Assembly: GCA_048268885.1 (NCBI GenBank)
Contig: JBLWUP010000006.1
Coordinates: 111,453-175,452 of the forward strand
Length of the DNA stretch: 64,000 nucleotides
Direction of reading: 5' to 3'
Origin: Pelagibius sp048268885
GTDB taxonomy: Bacteria > Pseudomonadota > Alphaproteobacteria > Kiloniellales > Kiloniellaceae
Shown: piece by piece, positions 9,843 through 18,174 of the stretch
Numbering within the stretch: position 1 is the stretch's first letter
Layout: each line of letters starts with the position of its first letter
Translations under genes and position numbers: made by a program
The notes under the pieces: generated by a model
Database searches by the model: none
Told to the model about the DNA's origin: nothing
The model's input: only the letters and a program-made list of their open reading frames with translations

Positions 9843-12800
9843 ATGGCCATTCAGCGCTGGCTGACGGCGATCGGTCTGGGGGGCGTAGCCGAGGTCTTCG
9901 AGAAGAACGATATCGACCTCGAACTCATCCCTGAGTTGACCGAAGAGGATCTGCAGAAGCTGGGCCTGACCATGGGTCAGCGCAAGCGCCTGCTGCGCGC
10001 CGCCCAGTCGCTGGTCACCGCCGGCCATATGCCCGCGGTGGCCGTGCCGACGCCCGCCGCCGGCGAGCGGGTTCCGGCCGAACGGCGCCACCTGACCGTG
10101 ATGTTCTGCGACATTGTCGGCTCCACCGTGCTTTCCGAGCGCCTGGAGGCCGAGGATCTGCTCGACGTCGTGCGCCGCTATCAGAATTTCTGCGCTTCCA
10201 TCATCGGCACACACGAGGGCTATATCGCCCGCTTCGTCGGCGACGGCATCCTGGCGTATTTCGGCTACCCCATGGCGCACGAGGATGCGCCGACCCATGC
10301 ACTGCACGCCGCCCTCGGCATTACCGAAGGGATCGGCGATCTGCAGCTGCCCGCGGACACCAAGCTGGCGGTGCGCATCGGCATCGCCTCCGGCGTGGTC
10401 ATCGTCGGCGACCTGATCGGCGCCGGCGCGGCGGTGGAGCAGCCGGCCATCGGGGTCGCGCCCAATCTCGCCGCCCGGGTCCAGGGCATGGCCGGTCCCG
10501 ACGAAGTCGTCGTGGCCGACGTCACCTACCGCCTGACCCAGGACGACTTCGATTTCGAAGACCTGGGACGGCGGGAATTTCACGGCATTTCCGAGCCGGT
10601 GCGCATCTGGCGGCTGCTCGGCGAGCGAAGCGGCGACAGCGAGGCCGTGAACTTCGGGCGCTGGTCCCAGACGTCTTTCGCCGACCGCAGCGACCAGCTG
10701 GACTTGGCGCGCGGCCAGTGGCGCCAGGTGACGGGCGGCGCGGGCCGCGCGGTGATGATCAGCGGCGAGCCGGGCATCGGCAAGTCGCGCTTCGTGCACC
10801 AGTTCCTGCGCGAGGTGAACGACGAGGCCATGGTGCAGATCTACCAGGCCACGCCCTACAACCAGGACAGCCCGCTCTATCCCCTGATCCAGCGCTTCCG
10901 CCTTATCGCCAACATCGATCACGGCGACAGTCCGGCGACCATCCGCCACAAGCTGGACAAGGTCATCATCGGCGAAGGGCCGGAGCGCGAGGCGAGGATC
11001 GACATCTTCGCCAACCTGCTGTCGCCGGTCGCCATCGACACGCCGCAGTCGCAGGCCGCCGCCAAGCAGAACCGCGAGCGGACCCTGCAGAGCATCGTCG
11101 ACTATTTCGTCCTGCGCAGCCGCCAGCAGCCCATCGTCGTCGTGGTGGACGACTTTCAATGGCTCGACCCGACCTCGATCGAGCTGCTCGACCGTGTGAT
11201 CCATGCCATTCCCGAGGAACGCGTCTATGTGATCGTGACCTCGCGCGAGGGCTTCTACGCGCCCTGGGAAGCGCTGCCGCACGTGACCCGCCTGGAGCTC
11301 GGCCGCCTGCCGATGAAGGATACCCAGGCGCTGATCGCCAGCATCGCCCAAGGAACCTCGTTGACCAAAGCGGTGGTCAGCGAGATCGTCGAGAAGACCG
11401 ACGGCATCCCGCTTTTCGTCGAAGAGCTCACCAAAAGTGTGGTGGAGCTGGACTTCGAGCGGTCGGCCAAGGGGCGCCGCGCGCCGCGCGGCGGCGGTGC
11501 CCGCATCCCGATTTCGCTGCAGGATTCCCTCATGGAGCGGCTCGACCGCGTCGGCCAGGCGAAGACCGTGGCGCGGGTCGGCTCCGTGCTCGGGCGCTCC
11601 TTCTCGCGCGACCTGATTTCCGCGGTCGGTGACTTCGACGGGGCCTACCTGGAGGCGGCCCTGGTCACGCTCTCCGACGCTGGGCTGGTTTACCGGGAGA
11701 TCGATCAGCGCGGCAAGGAAAGCTTCGTCTTCAAACATGGCCTGGTGCAGGAAGCGGCCTATGGTTCGCTGCTGCGCGAGGAACGCCAGCGGCTGCACGC
11801 CGCCACCGCGCAGGCGCTGTGCGAACTGGTGCCGAGCATCGCGGAAAGCCGTCCCGACCTGCTGGCCAACCATCTCTCCGCCGGCGGCAGCTACGAGGAA
11901 GCGGCGCGCCTCTGGCTGCAGGCCGGGCGCATCAGCCTCGCCCAGTCGGCCATCGTCGAGGCGGTGCACCACCTGCGCCGCGGCGTCGAAGCGCTCGACC
12001 AGCTGCCCGAGACCTCCGAGGTTCAGGCGCTGCGTCTGCAGCTGCTGATTCGCCTCGGCCCGGCGCTGATCGCGCTGCACGGCCCCGGTTCCGGCGAAGT
12101 GGAGGAGATCTATACCAAGGGCTATGAGCTGTGCCGCAGCCTGCCGGAATCCGAAGACCATTTCCCGGTCTATTGGGGCTGGTGGCGCCTGTCGCGAGAT
12201 TTCAACGAAATGGGCCAGCGCGCCGACGAGCTGCAGGTCCGCGCCGACGCGCGTAAGGACGAGGAACTGCTGCTGCAGGCGCACCACTGCCAGTGGGCCG
12301 CGCACTTCAACCGCGGCGACTTCCACGGCTGCCTGGAGCACATCGACTGCGGCCTGGACCTTTATGAGAAGGGTGACTACCGCACCCACGCGACGCTGTA
12401 CGGCAACCATGATGCCAAGGTCTGCGGCCACGGCGAGCGCTCGCTGGTCTACTGGCTGCTCGGCCGGCCCGAAGAGGCCATGGAGTCGGAGCGCCTGGCA
12501 CAGGCCTGGATGGAAGCGCTCGGCCACGGCGGCAGCTGGATGCACCACAAGGACATCACCATCATGCACCGCCTCTACCGCCGCGACGCGGGCGAGGTGC
12601 TGCGCATCGCGGAGGAAATGATCGCCTTCGCCGAGGAGCAGGGTTTCACCGACCATCGCGCCAAGGCGCTGGTCTTCGCCGGCTGGGCCCATGCCCGCCT
12701 CGGCAACCCTTCCAAGGGGCTGACCGAGATCCGCGAAGGCCTGGAGCGCCAGAAGTTGATCGGTACGCGCGAGGATTTCCCGGTCTACTACGACATGTTC

Positions 12801-13193
12801 GCCGAGGTGCTGGCGCTCAACGGCCGCATCGACGAAGCGCTGGAGGAGACCACCGCGGCGCAGGCCGATTTCGAGGCCATGGGGCTGCGCATCTGGCTGC
12901 CGGAACTGCGCCGCCGCGTCGGCTATCTGCTGCAGCTGCGCATGCCGCACGATCCGGAGCCCGCCGTCGCCGCCTACCGCAGCGCGCTCGATCTGGCGAG
13001 CGACCAGGGCGCGCGGACCCTGGCGCTGCGCGCCGCCACCAGCCTGGCCGGCCTGCTGCGCAGCCAGGGGCGGATCGACGATGCCTGCAGCACCCTGGAG
13101 CCCCGTCTGCAAGGTATGGAAGGGATGGCCGGCACGGCCGACTACGCCGCTGCCACGGCCATGCTGGCCACGGCACGCCGCAACGAAGTGTAA
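9843..13193 (+). CDS. SAM domain, class III cyclase, AAA ATPase and TPR regulatory protein
   Basis: A 1116-residue multidomain protein. Residues 1-60 form a sterile-alpha-motif domain. A class III nucleotide cyclase domain spans about 80-255, with metal-binding Asp90 (MFCDIVGST) and Asp134 (RFVGDGILAYFG). A STAND-type ATPase follows, with Walker A GEPGIGKS at 307-314 and Walker B VVVVDDFQWLD near 433-443, then a long helical TPR-like region to the C-terminus. This is the large adenylate/guanylate cyclase architecture found in alphaproteobacteria and actinobacteria. It is nine bases upstream of the YcaO gene and so probably co-transcribed with it. It may act as sensor or scaffold for the modification locus, which is inference. 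An upstream gap of about 280 bases holds no convincing promoter. Confidence 0.88.
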   Translation: MAIQRWLTAIGLGGVAEVFEKNDIDLELIPELTEEDLQKLGLTMGQRKRLLRAAQSLVTAGHMPAVAVPTPAAGERVPAERRHLTVMFCDIVGSTVLSERLEAEDLLDVVRRYQNFCASIIGTHEGYIARFVGDGILAYFGYPMAHEDAPTHALHAALGITEGIGDLQLPADTKLAVRIGIASGVVIVGDLIGAGAAVEQPAIGVAPNLAARVQGMAGPDEVVVADVTYRLTQDDFDFEDLGRREFHGISEPVRIWRLLGERSGDSEAVNFGRWSQTSFADRSDQLDLARGQWRQVTGGAGRAVMISGEPGIGKSRFVHQFLREVNDEAMVQIYQATPYNQDSPLYPLIQRFRLIANIDHGDSPATIRHKLDKVIIGEGPEREARIDIFANLLSPVAIDTPQSQAAAKQNRERTLQSIVDYFVLRSRQQPIVVVVDDFQWLDPTSIELLDRVIHAIPEERVYVIVTSREGFYAPWEALPHVTRLELGRLPMKDTQALIASIAQGTSLTKAVVSEIVEKTDGIPLFVEELTKSVVELDFERSAKGRRAPRGGGARIPISLQDSLMERLDRVGQAKTVARVGSVLGRSFSRDLISAVGDFDGAYLEAALVTLSDAGLVYREIDQRGKESFVFKHGLVQEAAYGSLLREERQRLHAATAQALCELVPSIAESRPDLLANHLSAGGSYEEAARLWLQAGRISLAQSAIVEAVHHLRRGVEALDQLPETSEVQALRLQLLIRLGPALIALHGPGSGEVEEIYTKGYELCRSLPESEDHFPVYWGWWRLSRDFNEMGQRADELQVRADARKDEELLLQAHHCQWAAHFNRGDFHGCLEHIDCGLDLYEKGDYRTHATLYGNHDAKVCGHGERSLVYWLLGRPEEAMESERLAQAWMEALGHGGSWMHHKDITIMHRLYRRDAGEVLRIAEEMIAFAEEQGFTDHRAKALVFAGWAHARLGNPSKGLTEIREGLERQKLIGTREDFPVYYDMFAEVLALNGRIDEALEETTAAQADFEAMGLRIWLPELRRRVGYLLQLRMPHDPEPAVAAYRSALDLASDQGARTLALRAATSLAGLLRSQGRIDDACSTLEPRLQGMEGMAGTADYAAATAMLATARRNEV

Positions 13194-13202
13194 GGGGCTG
13201 CA

Positions 13203-14492
13203 ATGGACGGTGCGGTCCCCAAGAAGCGAGCGGCGAACGATGCGTCGAACGGCCCGGCGGCCCCCTTGGAAGAGTCCGTCAAAGCCTATCGCGGCGGCAC
13301 CCACCGCAGCCGCCGCCCCGAAGAGACGCTGGACGCCTTTCTGCCGCTGGCCGAGCGCATGGGGATCACGCGGCTGGCCAACGTCACCGGCCTCGATACC
13401 ATCGGCATTCCCGTCTACATGGCCTGCCGCCCCCTGTCGCGCTCCATCGCCGTGTCGCAGGGCAAGGGGCTGACGCCGCTCGAGGCCAAGGTGTCGGCCT
13501 TCATGGAGGCGGCGGAGACCTGGCATGGCGAAACCATCACCGCGCCCCTGAAGATGGTCGCGCATGACGAACTGCGCCGGGAGCACCGGGTGATCGACGT
13601 CGCGGGACTGCCGCGTTCCCGCCTCGGCGACTTCGATCCGACGCAGCAGATCCTCTGGATCGAGGCGGCGCCGCTGAACGGCGACGAGGCGCGCTGGGTG
13701 CCCCTGGAGCTGGTCTCGACCAACTACACCCTGCCGCAGCCGCAGGGCAGCTTCGCCTTTCCCGGCAACACCAACGGCCTCGCCTCCGGCAACACTTTCA
13801 CCGAGGCGGCGCTGCACGCGCTCTGCGAACTGATCGAGCGCGACGCGCTCAGCCTGTGGCGCCTGGGCGGTGACGCGGTGCGCGCGGCCACCAAGCTCGA
13901 CCCGGACAGTATCGGCTCGGTGCCCTGCCGCACGCTGCTGGCCCACTACGAACGCGCCGGCCTCGATGTCGGCCTGTGGGACGTGACCTCCGACCTCGGC
14001 GTGCCGGTGTTCTGCTGCGCCGTGGCGGAGCAGGCCGACACCGCCGTGGAGGCAGAACTCGGCGCCGGCTGTCATCCCGACCGCGAGGTCGCGCTGCTGC
14101 GCGCCCTGACCGAGGCCGCGCAGCCGCCCACCACCCGCATCGCCGGGTCGCGCGACGACTACGTGCCGGAATCCTACGACAGCGCCGCCAAGCTGGCGCG
14201 CCATCGCACCGCGCAGCTCTGGCTGGCCGATCCGCCGCGCCGCCGTTTCACCGACGCGCCGGACCTCAGCGGCCGCACCATCGCCGGCGATCTGGAACGC
14301 GTTCTCGCGCGTCTCGCCGCCCAGGGCATCGGGGAGGTGGTGGCGGTCGACCTCACCAAGCCCGACATCGGGCTGCCGGTGGCCCGGGTGGTGGCCGCCG
14401 GTCTGGAAGGCGCCTACCAGGGCGCGGGCAGCGACTACCGGCCCGGTCCCCGCGCCCGCGCAAAGGGGCTCGACGGAGGCGACTGGTCATGA
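13203..14492 (+). CDS. ycaO: YcaO-like ATP-dependent amide-activating enzyme
   Basis: A 429-residue YcaO-domain protein. YcaO enzymes use ATP to phosphorylate a backbone amide oxygen, leading to azolines, amidines or, with TfuA, thioamides. The ATP-binding signatures are present: EAKVSAFMEAAETWHGE at 94-110 and the block from Thr190 to Ala215 containing TEAALHALCELIERDA, with the ExxxE and ERDA acidic residues that hold Mg-ATP. No fused ThiF/E1-like or RRE domain is visible, so peptide recognition must come from another protein. It starts nine bases after the cyclase gene and ends in an ATGA overlap with the TfuA gene, which shows translational coupling. Confidence 0.92.
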   Translation: MDGAVPKKRAANDASNGPAAPLEESVKAYRGGTHRSRRPEETLDAFLPLAERMGITRLANVTGLDTIGIPVYMACRPLSRSIAVSQGKGLTPLEAKVSAFMEAAETWHGETITAPLKMVAHDELRREHRVIDVAGLPRSRLGDFDPTQQILWIEAAPLNGDEARWVPLELVSTNYTLPQPQGSFAFPGNTNGLASGNTFTEAALHALCELIERDALSLWRLGGDAVRAATKLDPDSIGSVPCRTLLAHYERAGLDVGLWDVTSDLGVPVFCCAVAEQADTAVEAELGAGCHPDREVALLRALTEAAQPPTTRIAGSRDDYVPESYDSAAKLARHRTAQLWLADPPRRRFTDAPDLSGRTIAGDLERVLARLAAQGIGEVVAVDLTKPDIGLPVARVVAAGLEGAYQGAGSDYRPGPRARAKGLDGGDWS

Positions 14493-15844
14493 CCGTGGCG
14501 GTCTTCCTCGGCCCCAGCCTGCCGCGCCCGGAGGCGGAAGCGATCCTGGCCGCCGACTACCGGCCGCCGGTGCGCCAGGGCGACATCTACCGCCTGGTGC
14601 AGCAGAGCCGGCCGCGGGCCATCGGCGTCATCGACGGCTATTTCCAAGAGGTTCCCTCGGTCTGGCACAAGGAGATCCTCTGGGCGCTGGACCAGGGCAT
14701 CCATGTCTACGGCGCCGCCAGCATGGGGGCCCTGCGCGCCGCCGAGCTGCAGCGTCACGGCATGGTCGGCGTGGGCAAGATCTACGAGGCCTACCGCGTT
14801 GGCAGCTATGCGCCCTACGAGGGCGAGCTCTTCGAGGACGATGACGAGGTGGCGGTCATCCACGGCCCGGCGGAGCTTTCCTATCCGGCGCTTTCGGTCG
14901 CCATGGTCGACCTGCGCGAGACCCTGGCGGCGGCGGCCCGCGCCGGCGTCATCGACACGCGGCTGCGCGACGCCCTGGTGGCCGCTCTCAAGCGGCGTTT
15001 CTACCGCGAGCGCAGTTTCGACGCCCTGCCGGAGCTGCTGGACGAGATGAAGACCGATGCCGCGGTGGCCGAGGCCCTGCTGGCCTGGCTGCCCGAAGGG
15101 CGCATCTCCCAGAAACGGACCGACGCCCGCGCGCTGCTGGAAGGTCTGGCGGCCAGCGAGCTGGAGCCGCCGGCCGAGCGCGAGCCCTTCGTCTTCGAGC
15201 GCACCACCCTCTGGGCGCAGTTCGTGGAGCAGGCCGCGGGCCAGACCGCCGCCGTCAGCCCGGAGGAACAGCGGGTGCTGGAGGAGTTGCGGCTGCGGCC
15301 GGATATCTACAATGGTGTGCAGCGCCTCGCTGTCCTGCGCCGCCAACTGGATGCCGCCGAGGCGCCGCCGCTGCCCGACGCGGCGGCGCGGCGCGCGGCC
15401 TTGGACAGTCTGCGCCGCCGTCACGGCCTCTTGTCGCGGGCGGCGCTGGAAGCCTGGGCGGCGGATTGCGACCTCGACAAGGCCGGGCTCGACCGGCTGC
15501 TCGACTACGAAGCCACCCTGGTGGGGGCCGCGGAAGCGGCGGGCCCGGCGCTCGACGGTGCGCTGCTGGATGTGCTGCGCAGCGAGGGACACTACCCGGC
15601 GCTGGCGGCCCGCGCCCGGGACAAGCAGGCACGCCTGGAGGTAGCGAAAAGACAGGGCACTGCCCCCTCTGCGCTGTCGTCGGAGGCCCTGCTGGACTGG
15701 TACTTTGAAACCTGCCTGGGCCGGCCCGCGCCCGCGACCGTGACGCAGGGGGCACGGGACCTGGGGTTCGGCGACGGCGAGAGCCTGCTCGCGGCGCTGA
15801 CGCGCGAACAGGCATATCTGGCGTTGCAGGACGAGCCGCGTTAG
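14489..15844 (+). CDS. tfuA: TfuA-like protein, partner of YcaO
   Basis: A 451-residue protein whose first 120 or so residues are a TfuA-like core domain (MTVAVFLGPSLPRPEAEAIL, IGVIDGYFQEVPSVWHKEILWAL, VYGAASMGALRAAEL). TfuA was named from the trifolitoxin locus. TfuA-YcaO pairs install thioamides, for example thioglycine in methyl-coenzyme M reductase and thioamides in thioviridamide-type RiPPs, where TfuA is thought to deliver sulfide. The remaining 330 residues are a helical, Ala/Leu/Arg-rich extension without a motif I recognise, making it longer than a core-only TfuA. The ATG at 14489 overlaps the ycaO stop by four bases. Confidence 0.9.
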   Translation: MTVAVFLGPSLPRPEAEAILAADYRPPVRQGDIYRLVQQSRPRAIGVIDGYFQEVPSVWHKEILWALDQGIHVYGAASMGALRAAELQRHGMVGVGKIYEAYRVGSYAPYEGELFEDDDEVAVIHGPAELSYPALSVAMVDLRETLAAAARAGVIDTRLRDALVAALKRRFYRERSFDALPELLDEMKTDAAVAEALLAWLPEGRISQKRTDARALLEGLAASELEPPAEREPFVFERTTLWAQFVEQAAGQTAAVSPEEQRVLEELRLRPDIYNGVQRLAVLRRQLDAAEAPPLPDAAARRAALDSLRRRHGLLSRAALEAWAADCDLDKAGLDRLLDYEATLVGAAEAAGPALDGALLDVLRSEGHYPALAARARDKQARLEVAKRQGTAPSALSSEALLDWYFETCLGRPAPATVTQGARDLGFGDGESLLAALTREQAYLALQDEPR

Positions 15845-15870
15845 AAGAGACGCACCGCAGGGGGAACGAC

Positions 15871-17301
15871 ATGACGATGCTGTGGGATGGAATGGAGGCG
15901 ATCGACGGCGTTGCCGGCGGGACGCGCTTTCGGCTCTATCCGCAGATGCCGGACCTCGAAGGCTTTGCGCGGCCGGAGACGGTGCGCGTGTCGCCGCGGC
16001 CGGGCAGCATCGGCGCCGGTCCCTTCGATGGCGCGATGCGTGTCGTCGATGCGCTGGACAAGCAGCTTCCCTACGAATTTCCCTACATGCCGCCCTATCA
16101 GGGCCCGGTCTTTCCGCCCGCGCGTCCCGGCGCCGACGGCCACTTCGATCATATTCCTCTGAACAGCCGCCAGTTCCTTTCCGCGCACATGTACGGCTCG
16201 GTGCGCTTTACGCTCGACATCTGGGAAAACTATCTCGGCAAGACGGTCGACTGGTACGATCCGCGCGACGGCTTCATCGTCGAGCTGATCCCGGAAGTCG
16301 CCTGGGACAACGCCCATGCGGGCATCGGTTTCATCGAGACCGGCGGGCGGATGAACCGCAGCGGCGTCTACAACCCCTTCGCCTTGAACTTCGACGTTCT
16401 GGCGCACGAGGTGGGGCATACCCTGCTGTTCTCGGAGATGGGCATCCCCAGCTTCGATACGCTGACGCCACAGTTCCTGGCGTTTCACGAGTCCATGTCG
16501 GACCTGGTCGCCCTGGTGTCGACGCTGCATTTCGAGTCGATCATCGACGACCTGATCGACCAGACCGGCGGCAACCTCTATGTGCTGAACTTTCTCAACC
16601 GCATCGGCGAGCTGTCGCACAGCGAGCAGATCCGCGTGGCCAGCAACGATGCGGTGATGGAGGACCTGGCGGCACTGCAGCTGACGCCCGAGGGCGAGTG
16701 GGTGGACCCCACCGGACAGGGCCGCAAAGGCCATCACCTGTCTCAGCCGCTGACCGGCGCCATCTTCGACAGCCTGGTGGAGATCTACCAGGACGGCCTG
16801 GTGCGCCGCGGCTTGGTGCCGCCGGACTTTGACCCGCGCGGCTGGGACCGGGAAAGCGTGGACGCCAGTCTCGACAGCCTGCAGGGCGCCCACGAAGGCG
16901 CCGTGGCGATGCATCGCGGCGGCTTCATCGACTCCCTGATCGAGGCGCGCGACATCATCGGCTTTGCGCTGGCCATCACCTGGCAGCGCCTGAGCCCGGC
17001 GCATCTGAGCTACGCCGGATTCGCGGAAACCTTCCTGGATGTCATGGCCGAGATCGGCCAGGCGCACAACCTGCCGGCCTTCGCCGAAAACTTCCTGGCA
17101 CGCGGTATCGATATCCGCGAATCGCTGCCGCAGGAACCGCCGCCGCGCCGCACCGCGCCCTACCTCGCGCGATGGAAATGGATGCGCCGGCGCGCCGGTT
17201 CCGCGCTCGCGGCAGGGGCGTCGCAGGCGACGCTCGACGATCCGGATGCCTACGCGCGTGTGTACGGAATGTTCAATCACAGTTTTCGAATGCAATTGTG
17301 A
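15871..17301 (+). CDS. M4-like (gluzincin) zinc metallopeptidase
   Basis: A 476-residue predicted zinc peptidase. The motif HEVGH at 179-183 supplies two His ligands and the catalytic Glu180. HESMSD at 206-211 gives Glu207 as the third ligand with an ExxxD arrangement like the thermolysin ExxxD (NEAISD), 27 residues after the catalytic Glu. This is gluzincin/M4-like, but the rest is divergent and there is no signal peptide or propeptide, so it probably acts in the cytoplasm. It starts 26 bases after tfuA behind an AGGGGGA site. In this setting it could process the modified substrate or remove a leader (inference). Not a typical secreted thermolysin. Confidence 0.8.
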   Translation: MTMLWDGMEAIDGVAGGTRFRLYPQMPDLEGFARPETVRVSPRPGSIGAGPFDGAMRVVDALDKQLPYEFPYMPPYQGPVFPPARPGADGHFDHIPLNSRQFLSAHMYGSVRFTLDIWENYLGKTVDWYDPRDGFIVELIPEVAWDNAHAGIGFIETGGRMNRSGVYNPFALNFDVLAHEVGHTLLFSEMGIPSFDTLTPQFLAFHESMSDLVALVSTLHFESIIDDLIDQTGGNLYVLNFLNRIGELSHSEQIRVASNDAVMEDLAALQLTPEGEWVDPTGQGRKGHHLSQPLTGAIFDSLVEIYQDGLVRRGLVPPDFDPRGWDRESVDASLDSLQGAHEGAVAMHRGGFIDSLIEARDIIGFALAITWQRLSPAHLSYAGFAETFLDVMAEIGQAHNLPAFAENFLARGIDIRESLPQEPPPRRTAPYLARWKWMRRRAGSALAAGASQATLDDPDAYARVYGMFNHSFRMQL

Positions 17302-17311
17302 GGTAGCTCAC

Positions 17312-17339
17312 TTGTTAGTTGATACGCCGGTGCTATGAT
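17312..17339 (+). promoter_or_regulatory. Predicted internal promoter before the hexapeptide-repeat gene
   Basis: TTGTTA (17312-17317) and TATGAT (17334-17339) with a 16-base spacer, just after the peptidase stop codon. It would give the following small gene its own transcription with a leader of about 75 bases and a strong GGAGGGG ribosome site. Confidence 0.5.
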
Positions 17340-17424
17340 CCGCGGCGCCGGAATGAGGTGATGCAACCGGGGATGAAGCTCGACGGCCGTAGGGCCCTCG
17401 CGTTTCGAACATGAGGAGGGGAAG

Positions 17425-18024
17425 ATGGCTAGAAGTCCGCAACAAGGACCTTCTATTTTCGATGAGACGCTTTTGTCTTCGTCGCAGGTGGGACTCTTCG
17501 GACGCTTGTTCCAGGGACTCACCATCGACACCGTTTGGCTGAAGAAGGTGGGCAAGGCGCCCAAGCCGGGGAAAGACAGCTCCCTGGCGAGCAAGCTGTA
17601 CCCCGAAGACGATCCGAAGCTGGCGCGTATCTACGGCTTCACCTACGAGGGCAGCTATTACAAGCTGGATGCGCCTTATGTCTTCCTGGTGCACGGCGAC
17701 GGCACGGAAATCGACGTCAACGACCCGTCGATGAGCGACGTCGGCGTCGAGATGCTGGGCGAGAAGTTCCTCAAGGAAGTGAAGGTCTGGTCCTACGACA
17801 AGGTCGACTTCTCCGTGCGCATCGAGATCACCAGCGGCTGGCTGGAGGAGATCCTGCTGGACGCGGCGGTGGGCAACGCCAGCAACATGACCTCCGGCGA
17901 CTTTACCTCGCGGGCCGATATGTCCGGGCGGGCGGACATGTCCTCGCGCGCCGATCTTTCCGCGCGGGCCGACCTCTCGGCGCGTGCCGATCTGGCCATG
18001 CGGAGCCGCTTCAAGAGCCGCTAG
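17425..18024 (+). CDS. Cys-free protein with C-terminal RAD(L/M)Sx hexapeptide repeats; candidate YcaO-TfuA substrate
   Basis: A 199-residue protein I do not recognise. Residues 1-160 look like a folded domain (GSYYKLDAPYVFLVHGDGTEIDV, VDFSVRIEITSGWLEEILLD) with no signal peptide or membrane segment. Residues 163-192 are five tandem hexapeptides, RADMSG, RADMSS, RADLSA, RADLSA, RADLAM, followed by RSRFKSR to the end. There is no cysteine. It is the last gene before the terminator and has its own likely promoter and a strong GGAGGGG site. A folded N-terminal part plus repetitive tail beside YcaO-TfuA and a peptidase is the layout expected of a modification substrate, with the N-terminal domain as recognition part. 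That role is inference; alternatives are a repeat-mediated assembly or binding tail. Confidence 0.75.
   Translation: MARSPQQGPSIFDETLLSSSQVGLFGRLFQGLTIDTVWLKKVGKAPKPGKDSSLASKLYPEDDPKLARIYGFTYEGSYYKLDAPYVFLVHGDGTEIDVNDPSMSDVGVEMLGEKFLKEVKVWSYDKVDFSVRIEITSGWLEEILLDAAVGNASNMTSGDFTSRADMSGRADMSSRADLSARADLSARADLAMRSRFKSR
17911..18000 (+). repeat. Five 18-base coding repeats (RAD hexapeptides)
   Basis: Five in-frame 18-base units encode RAD(M/L)(S/A)x. Codons differ between units (GCC/GCG, GAT/GAC, CTT/CTC/CTG, TCC/TCG, CGG/CGC/CGT) while the peptide is kept, so the repeat is conserved at protein level and is not a fresh DNA duplication. Confidence 0.9.
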
Positions 18025-18087
18025 AGCAGATCAGGGTCGGCTGGAGTCGCCGAAGGCGATCCACCAACCCTGTGAATCTGCTCTATG
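18022..18087 (+). repeat. Dispersed palindromic element, copy 1
   Basis: A 66-base element bounded by TAGAGCAGAT and ATCTGCTCTA, with inner CAGGGT/ACCCTG arms and a central TCGCC-GAA-GGCGA hairpin. A near-identical copy lies inverted at 30887-30952. The first three bases form the TAG stop codon of the hexapeptide-repeat gene. Confidence 0.85.
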
Positions 18088-18122
18088 TATTAGAACTAGA
18101 TCGGCGGGCCATTCACGAAAAC

Positions 18123-18153
18123 GCGCGGCTGCTTTCGGCGGCCGCGCCTTTTT
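18123..18153 (+). terminator. Intrinsic terminator at the end of the YcaO-TfuA locus
   Basis: GCGCGGCTGC (18123-18132) pairs with GCGGCCGCGC (18138-18147), loop TTTCG, followed by C and five T residues. It closes the rightward transcription unit; the next gene is convergent. Confidence 0.85.
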
Positions 18154-18174
18154 GCTGTCCGGATGCGGTGCCGC

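Noticed and set aside
9678..14204. A 1508-codon open frame on the minus strand
   Set aside because: It lies antisense to the cyclase and YcaO genes, both of which have clear domains. Long antisense frames are expected in GC-rich DNA, and its translation is low-complexity His/Arg/Gly/Ala-rich.
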